A DNA stretch of 39,606 bases from Chloroflexota bacterium (GTDB lineage Bacteria; Chloroflexota; Dehalococcoidia; Dehalococcoidales; JACPPQ01), in NCBI GenBank assembly GCA_016190925.1, contig JACPPQ010000158.1:1-39606 (forward strand), given 5' to 3'. The translations under genes and the position numbers were made by a program. How positions within the stretch are numbered: the first letter of the stretch is position 1; each line of letters begins with the position of its first letter. Shown in pieces: positions 19,963 through 27,132 of this stretch. The notes under the pieces are model-generated. The model did not search any database and had not been told where the DNA came from. It was given only the letters and a program-made list of their open reading frames with translations.

Positions 19963-20469
19963 CTAGCGGCCTTCCCGGTATCTCAGGTAGAAGAGCAAAC
20001 CGGCGATGCTCTTGGAATCGCAGATAGCGCCGGAGGAGATAAGCTCAGAGAGGCCATGTACGGGTACCTTGACCAGTTTAATGCCTTCCGTATCTTCGGC
20101 GCTGAGGGGGGCGGGGGTAAGCTCGCTGGCCAGGTAAAGATGAAGAAATTCGGTGGCGTAGCCTGGCGCGGAATAGAAGCCGCACAGTCTTTCTAATTTA
20201 TGAGGCAGGAAGCCGGTCTCTTCCCGCATTTCACGGCGCACCGCCTCTTCGGCATCTTCCCCCGGGTCGATTCCGCCGGCAGGTATCTCAAGCATCTGCC
20301 TTTCGGCCGCCTTGCGATACTGGCTGACCAGCAGGATGTTGCCATCACCATCGATGGGTATGACAGCGATGCAGTCTGGGTGCTCCACTATCTCCCGTGT
20401 GGTCTCGCGTCCGTCAGCCCCGATAATGGTGTCAATCCGCAGCTTTATTGCGCGCCCGCTGAAAATCAC
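19963..20469 (-). CDS. NUDIX hydrolase (ADP-ribose pyrophosphatase-like)
   Basis: NUDIX box GGIDPGEDAEEAVRREMREETGF. Confidence 0.9.
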   Translation of the reverse strand: MIFSGRAIKLRIDTIIGADGRETTREIVEHPDCIAVIPIDGDGNILLVSQYRKAAERQMLEIPAGGIDPGEDAEEAVRREMREETGFLPHKLERLCGFYSAPGYATEFLHLYLASELTPAPLSAEDTEGIKLVKVPVHGLSELISSGAICDSKSIAGLLFYLRYREGR

Positions 20470-20585
20470 TTCGCTGGAAATCGTCTTCTCTTTAGCCAGA
20501 TTGACCTCCCCGCGTTAAATTCCAAATCCCAAACAATTTGTCATCGCCTTAGGCGGACCCCGAACGATTAAAATTCAGTATGGGC

Positions 20586-20707
20586 GTCTTTGCGAGCTGC
20601 CGAGGGCCAGCGAAGCAATCCCTATTGTAATCATGTAAAAACCGCTCGGTCTTATTAAGTCAAACACCGAGATTGCTTCATCCGCCAGAGGCGGATTCGC
20701 AACGACA
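20586..20707. repeat. MITE/REP-like palindromic element, second copy
   Basis: gtctttgcgag ... gcgaagcaatcc ... accgagattgcttc ... ttcgcaacgaca, same layout as 16661-16764. Confidence 0.65.
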
Positions 20708-20825
20708 TTTTCATCGAGACTTTATTCCCCGGTCGGAATCCAGACATTGTCTATCCACCCACATGGATTCTGCTTCTGTTGAAGGACGCTGGAGTAACAA
20801 GACTCGCGTTTCTTATATGCAACCA

Positions 20826-21284
20826 CTACTTTGCGTGGTAGACGAGAGCCACCTCTTCGCAGTCGGGGAACTTGGGACAGCGGTAGCATTCCGTCCATAC
20901 CTTGCGCGGCAACTGCATCTTGTCCACCTGGGAAAAACCGCACGATTCGAAAAAGGCGGGCTTGTAGGTCAGGCAGAAAATAGTCGAAAGCCCAAGCCCC
21001 TTCGCCTCCGCCAGGCAGGCTTCCACCAGTTGGGTGCCGGCTTTCTTCCTCTGGCTCTCTTCTGAGACAGCCACAGAGCGGATTTCGGCAAGGTCCGACC
21101 AGTTGATATGCAGGGCGGCGCAGGCAACTACCTGTCCGCCTTCTCTCGACACAAAATAGTCCCTGATATTTTCGTATATCTCGCTGAGGGGACGTGCCAG
21201 CATCTCATCTTTGTTGGCGAAGAAGTTGATTAACTGGTATATCTGGGGAACATCACTTATTCTAGCCTTTTCTACCGAGTCCAA
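20826..21284 (-). CDS. GNAT N-acetyltransferase (ArgA-like)
   Basis: EKARISDVPQIYQLINFFANKDEMLARPLSEIYENIRDYFV, EIRSVAVSEESQRKKAGTQLVEACLAEAKGLG. Confidence 0.88.
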   Translation of the reverse strand: MDSVEKARISDVPQIYQLINFFANKDEMLARPLSEIYENIRDYFVSREGGQVVACAALHINWSDLAEIRSVAVSEESQRKKAGTQLVEACLAEAKGLGLSTIFCLTYKPAFFESCGFSQVDKMQLPRKVWTECYRCPKFPDCEEVALVYHAK

Positions 21285-21285
21285 G

Positions 21286-22116
21286 TTATTGCTTTCCTTT
21301 CAATCTCTGTTCCAGGGTGCTGTAGAATGACCGGGGGTGAATCCTCAAGAAGCGAATTATCTCAGGGCTGCGCTTCACCTTAATCATAGCATTATTCGCT
21401 AACGGAATGTTAATATGGCCGTCGATGCTCATGGCAGCCTCGTGAGTGGTGCAAAGACGCAGCTCGACTTCGGTTGTGGATGGCAGCACCAGTTTATACG
21501 ATGAGCCCAGATGCGGCAGGATGGGCAGGAGGAGGAACTCCTTTGCCTGGGGGTGAAGTATGGGGCCGCCGCTTGCGAGGGAATAGGCTGTGCTGCCGGT
21601 GGCAGTAGCCACAATTACGCCATCGGCCCTGTAGGTAGTCAGAAGTTCACCATCGATAGTGGCCGCGACGTTTATCATCCTGGCTATCGTGCCGTGAGCG
21701 ATAACAAGGTCGTTCAGAGCGTGATAGATGCCGGGCGAGGTCTGCCCCGGTTGCAACAGCCCGACCTCGAGCATCGCCCGTTCGTCAATCCATCCTCTGC
21801 CATCGAGCAGGGCCGGCAGCTTCTCCTTGACTTCGCCGGTGCTCAGTTCGGTCATGAAACCGAGCTTGCCCAGGTTTATGCCAGCCACAGGGATTCCGGA
21901 GGGGTATGCCACCTGCGCCGCCCTCAATATTGTGCCATCGCCGCCTGTAGTGAGGAGCATCTCCGTGCCGTTCAGCAGAGAGCTGGCCTTCTCCACTTCC
22001 CATGCAGAGCTTACCCATGAAGCGACACCGTGCGCATGCAGGAAGTCCGCCACTTCCCGGGCTACACCGCTGGCAGCTTCAATGAAGGGATGGTACAGAA
22101 TGCCGACCTTTTTCAC
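21286..22116 (-). CDS. nadK: NAD kinase
   Basis: LLTTGGDGTILRAAQ, GINLGKLGFMTEL, TYRADGVIVATATGSTAYSLASGGPI. Confidence 0.95.
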   Translation of the reverse strand: MKKVGILYHPFIEAASGVAREVADFLHAHGVASWVSSAWEVEKASSLLNGTEMLLTTGGDGTILRAAQVAYPSGIPVAGINLGKLGFMTELSTGEVKEKLPALLDGRGWIDERAMLEVGLLQPGQTSPGIYHALNDLVIAHGTIARMINVAATIDGELLTTYRADGVIVATATGSTAYSLASGGPILHPQAKEFLLLPILPHLGSSYKLVLPSTTEVELRLCTTHEAAMSIDGHINIPLANNAMIKVKRSPEIIRFLRIHPRSFYSTLEQRLKGKQ

Positions 22117-22300
22117 AGCCCTGCCCTGCCTCTCGATTCCAGGCGCAAAAATCAGGGGAACAATGGAAGTCTAGCATCGTGCGCTTTCAAGTGTCAAGAA
22201 AGGGGACATCCGCAACAATCCAGTCTCCCCTTCTCAAGACCTCACCACTTGACATCCTGCCCCACATTTAGTAATGTGCCAGATAGAGCAAAGGAGGTAA

Positions 22301-22972
22301 ATGATGGACGCCATAGAAGCTATCCGCAGCCGCAGAAGCATCCGGGTGTTCAAACCCGAGCCAGTTCCCCGCAAGGTGTTACAAGAGGTACTGGATGCCA
22401 GCCGATGGGCGCCGTCATGGGCCAACAGCCAGCCGTGGGAGTTCGCAGTGGTAGGCGGCAAGGTGCTGGACCAGCTCAAGGACCGTCTCGAGGAGAGGGT
22501 CAAAGCAAAATCGCCGGAGTCCCCGGAAATCCCAAAGCCGGGCTTTACCGGCCAATATCTCGCCCGGATAGAACGCACGCGGGACATCCTGGATAGTTTC
22601 CGGTATCCGCCGGGAGTTGAAATTACACCAGAAAGAAGAGCCGAGTACGTGGCTAAGGCATCACGCTTCCTGGGCGCGCCAAACGGCATCATCGTCTACA
22701 TAGAAAGGTCGCTGGGGCCTTACGCCATCTTCGATGCGGGCATGATGGCGCAGACCATCTGCCTTACCGCCCACGCCATGGGGCTGGGCACATGTCTTAT
22801 GGCGAGGGTGACTTATTTCCCGGATATTCTGAGAGAGGTACTCAAGATACCGGAATCGAAGCTCATTGTTATCGGTATAGCTATCGGCTACCCGGACCCG
22901 AAGGCCAACTACAATAACTACGTGCGCTCCCGCGAGCCGCTGGACACGATGGTGAACTGGCACGGGATATAA
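22301..22972 (+). CDS. Nitroreductase-family protein
   Basis: MDAIEAIRSRRSIRVFKPEPVPRKVLQEVLDASRWAPSWANSQPWEF; TTGACA promoter-like sequence at 22250. Confidence 0.92.
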   Translation: MMDAIEAIRSRRSIRVFKPEPVPRKVLQEVLDASRWAPSWANSQPWEFAVVGGKVLDQLKDRLEERVKAKSPESPEIPKPGFTGQYLARIERTRDILDSFRYPPGVEITPERRAEYVAKASRFLGAPNGIIVYIERSLGPYAIFDAGMMAQTICLTAHAMGLGTCLMARVTYFPDILREVLKIPESKLIVIGIAIGYPDPKANYNNYVRSREPLDTMVNWHGI

Positions 22973-23024
22973 CGTAACCAAACAAGCCCAATGTACGCAA
23001 CAAACTTAATAAACCGGAGTTAAA

Positions 23025-23648
23025 ATGGCAGCAGCAATAGTCGGTATCATCATTTTCCTGATTGCCGCACCAAGAATAGTCAAGAAGTGGTATCACCGCC
23101 CCGCCCCGGCACACATCGGGCCGTTCCTTAGCAGTCCTTTAAGATTCTTGATGCAACCGCCCGATAAGATAATCGAGCGTAGCGGCATCAAGCCGGGGAT
23201 GACGGTGCTCGACCTCGGCTGCGGGAGCGGGGCCTTCACCATTCCTGTCGCCAGGGCAGTCGGAGAGCAGGGCAAAGTGATTGCCGTGGACATACAAAGG
23301 GCAATGCTGCGGCAGTTGAAGCGCAAGCTGGCAAAAGCCAAGAACCACGATATAAAGAACATCGAAGTAAGGCATGACAGCGCGTATAACCTGCCGATGG
23401 CGGACGGGACGGTGGACCTGGCGCTGATGGTGACCAGCCTGCCGGAGATGGCGGAAAGGGAAAGGGCGCTGCGGGAGGTAAGGCGGGTATTGAAACCCGG
23501 AGGAATCCTGGCGGTGAGCGAGATGATTATCGACCCGGACTTTCCCTGGCGCTCTACCACCATCAAGCTCTGCGAGGGTGAGGGATTTGTGGTGGAGGAG
23601 AGCCTCGGAAAGTGGTGGAGCTACACGGTGAGGTTTCGGCGAAAATAG
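23025..23648 (+). CDS. Class I SAM-dependent methyltransferase
   Basis: KPGMTVLDLGCGSGAFTIPVARAVGEQGKVIAVDIQ; RVLKPGGILAVSE. Confidence 0.9.
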   Translation: MAAAIVGIIIFLIAAPRIVKKWYHRPAPAHIGPFLSSPLRFLMQPPDKIIERSGIKPGMTVLDLGCGSGAFTIPVARAVGEQGKVIAVDIQRAMLRQLKRKLAKAKNHDIKNIEVRHDSAYNLPMADGTVDLALMVTSLPEMAERERALREVRRVLKPGGILAVSEMIIDPDFPWRSTTIKLCEGEGFVVEESLGKWWSYTVRFRRK

Positions 23649-23709
23649 CTATCAGCTTCGAGTTTTCCCTATTATATATAAAACGAGAGGGAGTTACCAC
23701 TGGCCAGAC
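23640..23709 (+). repeat. Direct repeat DR1 flanking the hicA-hicB cassette
   Basis: cgaaaatagctatcagcttcgagttttccctattatatataaaacgagagggagtta; partner at 24530-24599, offset 890 bp. Confidence 0.85.
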
Positions 23710-23858
23710 AGGGGGATGGCTGGCCACATGGTAATTAATTTCCATCCGTTCTGTGTATGGCTACAGAGAAGATTCTACCACATAACAAGCGAGAGGTACC
23801 ATCTACTTTGGGGTGACTGAAATGTATTCATTGACTGGGTGCTACCATATATGCTAGC

Positions 23859-24101
23859 ATTAAATCGAAGAAATGGGTAAGGCTAGTAAGCGGGAACAAA
23901 AGAATCCGGCAGAATGTCAAGAACGTTAGCCTGGAAGATTTTGAATGGCTTATCTGCCAGTACGGTACCATGGAGTTTGGCGGCAACCACGCCCTAGCAA
24001 GCATCGGGAATGTACGCTATCCTTATAGGAGGCAAAATCCGGTCAATTTCCATTACGTAGCCGAGTTATTAAAGATTATCGACAGTCAACAGACGGAGTA
24101 G
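23859..24101 (+). CDS. HicA-like toxin lacking a conventional start codon (possible fragment)
   Basis: Manual translation: IKSKKWVRLVSGNKRIRQNVKNVSLEDFEWLICQYGTMEFGGNHALASIGNVRYPYRRQNPVNFHYVAELLKIIDSQQTE*; GGNH motif; 14 nt upstream of hicB. Not in the ORF track. Confidence 0.55.
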   Translation: MKSKKWVRLVSGNKRIRQNVKNVSLEDFEWLICQYGTMEFGGNHALASIGNVRYPYRRQNPVNFHYVAELLKIIDSQQTE

Positions 24102-24115
24102 GTCAGGAGGGGAAG

Positions 24116-24538
24116 ATGGAAAAGAGCATCGAGTATTATATGGATTTGCCCTATACCATCGTGGTGAAAAAAGAGAAGGACAATAAGGGTGAGGATTGCT
24201 ATATATCTCGTTTGCTGGAGATACCGCATGTTCTGGGTGACGGGAAAACACCGCAGGAAGCCATGGAGTGCCTGAATATGCATATGAGGATGGCAATCAA
24301 AGCATATTTAAGGGACGGGATACCGATAGCCGAACCGCAGACGGAGTACAGCGGTAATATCAACATCCGGGTGGACCCGGAACTGCACGCTAATTTAGCC
24401 CGGGAAGCCGCAGTCTATGATATCAGCCTGAACAAATACACGGCGTTGATACTGGAAAGACGAAAGATAGGTATGCAACCGACATCGGCAAACCGCCTGG
24501 TGCGGGGGAAGAGGTCGAGTGCTGGTATGCGAAAATAG
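24116..24538 (+). CDS. hicB: HicB-family antitoxin with C-terminal ribbon-helix-helix-like region
   Basis: LPYTIVVKKEKDNKGEDCYISRLLEIPHVLGDGKTPQEAMECLNMHMRMAI, then INIRVDPELHANLAREAAVYDISLNKYTALIL; SD aggaggggaag. Confidence 0.85.
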   Translation: MEKSIEYYMDLPYTIVVKKEKDNKGEDCYISRLLEIPHVLGDGKTPQEAMECLNMHMRMAIKAYLRDGIPIAEPQTEYSGNINIRVDPELHANLAREAAVYDISLNKYTALILERRKIGMQPTSANRLVRGKRSSAGMRK

Positions 24539-24599
24539 CGGTCAGCTTAGGGTTTTTCCTATTAAATACAAAACGAGAGGGAGTTATTGGAACGGACAG
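24530..24599 (+). repeat. Direct repeat DR2 flanking the hicA-hicB cassette
   Basis: cgaaaatagcggtcagcttagggtttttcctattaaatacaaaacgagagggagtta. Confidence 0.85.
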
Positions 24600-24652
24600 G
24601 GTGAATGATTGGCTTTCCATGAGTACGTTAAAAAATGCTCGCCTGTTCTATG

Positions 24653-25453
24653 TTAAGCCGTAATACTCTGGGAATAGTAGTTACAATTGTCTTTGGCTCC
24701 ACAGAAAAAGCAACCTGGATTTTCTTCCAAGCAGATTCCGCTTTTAAGTCCAAATTCTTTGGACTCCTCTTGTCCGTAGACTGCAAATACAATATCAATG
24801 TATCGAATGGGATATCCTGTTGCCTGGGCAAACTTCCTGCCGTGAATGACAGTCTTTAAGAACTGCTGGTCACTTTCTATGAGTCCCAATCGTTTGAAGA
24901 TGCGACAAACTACACGGTCGGGTTTGACAACAGGCATCCCAATATCGGTGAGAACATGATAAGTCGTTATTCTACCAAGACCGGAGAACTTCAATTCTAA
25001 TTCTTCCTTAAAGAGCATAAGATTCTCGAAAGACGTTTTTGGAGCAAACGAGTCAATGTAGGATTGAAACGAGCCGTAAGTACCAACAATGCTGTTGAAC
25101 ATAAGCGCGTTATTAACACAGGATTCAACCTTACGCCGATTCTTTATCATCTGTGGGTCTGCTAGAATCTCGTTAACCTTGTCACCATCGTAGTTCGCGA
25201 CTGTTTGGTAGTCAGGGAAGTAGGCGCGTATCAAGTCCAGTTTTTCATTGACGGTAGCAGCCCTGAATCCTGAATAGAAAATGACGCTAACTAATATCCA
25301 ATAGTAATCTGCGTCTGAGAAAGTCTTAGTCCCAAGATGCTTGAAGCTGTCAAGTTTGCCTTTTAGCTGGTCTACTGGCATGTTCAAAGAACCGACAATA
25401 ATAAGCGTGGACTCAATCTTGTCGAAAATATCCTTATAGTCTTTCACGGGCAT
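24653..25453 (-). CDS. HhH-GPD DNA glycosylase-like protein with an EndoIII-type Fe-S cysteine motif
   Basis: DADYYWILVSVIFYSGFRAATV and VVKPDRVVCRIFKRLGLI resemble DNA glycosylases; C-terminal C-LEENPG-C-FF-C-GAKDN-C = C-x6-C-x2-C-x5-C. Confidence 0.6.
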   Translation of the reverse strand: MPVKDYKDIFDKIESTLIIVGSLNMPVDQLKGKLDSFKHLGTKTFSDADYYWILVSVIFYSGFRAATVNEKLDLIRAYFPDYQTVANYDGDKVNEILADPQMIKNRRKVESCVNNALMFNSIVGTYGSFQSYIDSFAPKTSFENLMLFKEELELKFSGLGRITTYHVLTDIGMPVVKPDRVVCRIFKRLGLIESDQQFLKTVIHGRKFAQATGYPIRYIDIVFAVYGQEESKEFGLKSGICLEENPGCFFCGAKDNCNYYSQSITA

Positions 25454-25456
25454 CTA

Positions 25457-25534
25457 TCTGACCCCTGCCAGTTTCGCGTTCTTAATCGTGACTGTGGGAC
25501 TGGTTTACCGGTGCCTGGTCCGCCCTTCCAGCCA
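25457..25534 (-). repeat. Flanking repeat R1 (contains the C-terminal codons of the DUF2442 ORF)
   Basis: ctgacccctgccagtttcgc...gggactggtttaccggtgcctggtccgcccttcca; second copy at 26149-26221. Confidence 0.85.
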
Positions 25535-25810
25535 GCGCTTGAAGGATGCATGGCTCTCACCGGAGTGATGCCCTGCCAGCAAGTTTTTCACACTGATGTC
25601 CTCGTCAAGGTCGTTCCAATGAATACCCTCACCCTTGCCTATAAATCGCCAGTTGCCGCGCTCCTTGGGTGTACCATGCAATAGCCTCGGGTACCAGGCC
25701 AAAGGAACCGAGATAGTCCGGCCATCGCTCAGCTCAACCGTGAGAGTTTCTTCCGTTATCTCTACACCTACGGCATTCGGTATTTCTATCTCAACTCTGG
25801 AAATAGTCAT
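25505..25810 (-). CDS. DUF2442-like protein
   Basis: VGVEITEETLTVELSDGRTISVPLAWYPRLLHGTPKERGNWRFIGKGEGIHWNDLDEDISVKNLLAG. Confidence 0.85.
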   Translation of the reverse strand: MTISRVEIEIPNAVGVEITEETLTVELSDGRTISVPLAWYPRLLHGTPKERGNWRFIGKGEGIHWNDLDEDISVKNLLAGHHSGESHASFKRWLEGRTRHR

Positions 25811-26027
25811 GCCAGGCCTCCAACAACGAGGATTGCTGTTCCTCGACAACTCGCTGAATACGTCTTAACTCTGACCTGCTGAACCCGCCGCTTCTCTCTA
25901 GCCTAACAGGGTCCAACCAAAATTTCGCCACGTTCTCATCTCGCTCAACGTGGACGTGTGCCGGCTCGTCGCCATCACCTGCATAGAAGAAAAGTCGATA
26001 TGCCCCTATACATCGGATGGTCGGCAT
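25791..26027 (-). CDS. DUF4160-like protein
   Basis: MPTIRCIGAYRLFFYAGDGDEPAHVHVERDENVAKFWLDPVRLERSGGFSRSELRRIQRVVEEQQSSLLEAWHDYF; overlaps DUF2442. Confidence 0.88.
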   Translation of the reverse strand: MPTIRCIGAYRLFFYAGDGDEPAHVHVERDENVAKFWLDPVRLERSGGFSRSELRRIQRVVEEQQSSLLEAWHDYFQS

Positions 26028-26078
26028 CTATTACTTTGTTTTATCCTTCCCAACTTAGCAAAAAATACCCTTAGCTAT

Positions 26079-26114
26079 CACTGCAAAAACCTCGGAATGT
26101 TTGCCCTTTCATGC
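26079..26114 (-). repeat. Leader repeat P upstream of DUF4160-DUF2442
   Basis: cactgcaaaaacctcggaatgtttgccctttcatgc; second copy at 26919-26954 (32/36 identical). Confidence 0.85.
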
Positions 26115-26148
26115 AAGCTATTCACCGTGTCAAGATGCAGCAAGCTTA

Positions 26149-26221
26149 CCTGACTCCTGCCAGTTTCGCATTCTCGTGATGGGGGACTGGTTTACCGGTG
26201 CCTGGTTCGTCCTTCCAAGCA
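26149..26221 (-). repeat. Flanking repeat R1' downstream of the MNT gene
   Basis: ctgactcctgccagtttcgcattctcgtgatgggggactggtttaccggtgcctggttcgtccttcca; its minus strand still encodes WCLEGRTRHR*, matching the DUF2442 C-terminus WLEGRTRHR*. Confidence 0.85.
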
Positions 26222-26233
26222 CCACATGCGAAA

Positions 26234-26560
26234 CTATACGGCTATCGCCTCGTGTTCCAGCACTTCCTTCAAAAACGGAGGCAACGCGCCGCTTTCAATT
26301 TCTTCCGGTGTGAAGCCATATGCCTGAATAGGTTCTTTGAGCCTGCCCGCTGCCAGACCCAGAAGCTCCATCCGCTCCAGCAGGCCCAGCTGACTGAAAT
26401 CTTCAGATATCACAACCAGGTCCAGGTCGCTACCTTCATGCTGGTTGCCCTGTGCGTAAGAGCCAAAGAGAAACACGGCGCGCGCCCGTATGCCCCTGCT
26501 TCCTAACTCTTTGCGGTAGCGGTCAATTATTCTTTCAGTTTTGGATGCGATTTTAGCCAC
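26234..26560 (-). CDS. Nucleotidyltransferase (MNT/MntA-like)
   Basis: RARAVFLFGSYAQGNQHEGSDLDLVVIS (GSxxxG...SDxDL). Confidence 0.92.
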   Translation of the reverse strand: MAKIASKTERIIDRYRKELGSRGIRARAVFLFGSYAQGNQHEGSDLDLVVISEDFSQLGLLERMELLGLAAGRLKEPIQAYGFTPEEIESGALPPFLKEVLEHEAIAV

Positions 26561-26592
26561 TTTAATACTCTCTCTGTTTGTGCGAGGTAGGT

Positions 26593-26921
26593 TCAGGCTA
26601 CTTTCTCAGTGTATTCCAATATTACTCTTTCAATGTCCGCGGGATAGCGTGTCGGGATGCTGGCATTATTCAACTTGCTTATAAACTCGTACAGGTCCGG
26701 CTCCAAATTTACGCACTGCTGGCTAAAAAGATAAGGTCATGACTTCTGGGCGCTGGCTTGTCGTTGACTTCAGTTACCAGCGCCTTCAGTAATTTTTCGA
26801 TTACCAGGTGCGAGAAAAACACAACATAAATATATCTGCCAGTAACGAGCATATGCCGGGCAGTCTCAAAATCATACTCAGCTGACCTTAGCCAGTTAGC
26901 CGGGAAACCCGGACTCACCAC
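26593..26921 (-). pseudogene. HEPN-domain protein with a frameshift
   Basis: ORF LRSAEYDFETARHMLVTGRYIYVVFFSHLVIEKLLKALV...SHDLIFLASSA* (26709-26921) resumes in another frame as LFSQQCVNLEPDLYEFISKLNNASIPTRYPADIERVILEYTEKVA* to 26593. Confidence 0.75.
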
Positions 26922-26954
26922 TGCAAAAACACTGGAATGTTTGCCTTTTCATGC
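26919..26954 (-). repeat. Leader repeat P' upstream of HEPN-MNT
   Basis: cactgcaaaaacactggaatgtttgccttttcatgc. Confidence 0.85.
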
Positions 26955-27085
26955 GTACTATATAAGCCGATACCGTGATTATAACACAGTTTCAAGAATA
27001 GCATTGCCACGTAAAATACCCCAGGGCAGGGGCAAGGGAAAGCAAAAGAGAGGCCATCAGAGGACAAAAGGGTGAATCTCTGTCC

Positions 27086-27118
27086 CCGCTCATGGTTCGA
27101 CAGGCTCACCACGAGCGG
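27086..27118. repeat. 33-bp hairpin repeat, copy 1
   Basis: ccgctcatggttcgacaggctcaccacgagcgg, identical to 28713-28745; 10/11 bp stem. Confidence 0.8.
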
Positions 27119-27132
27119 ACAACGACTGAGTG

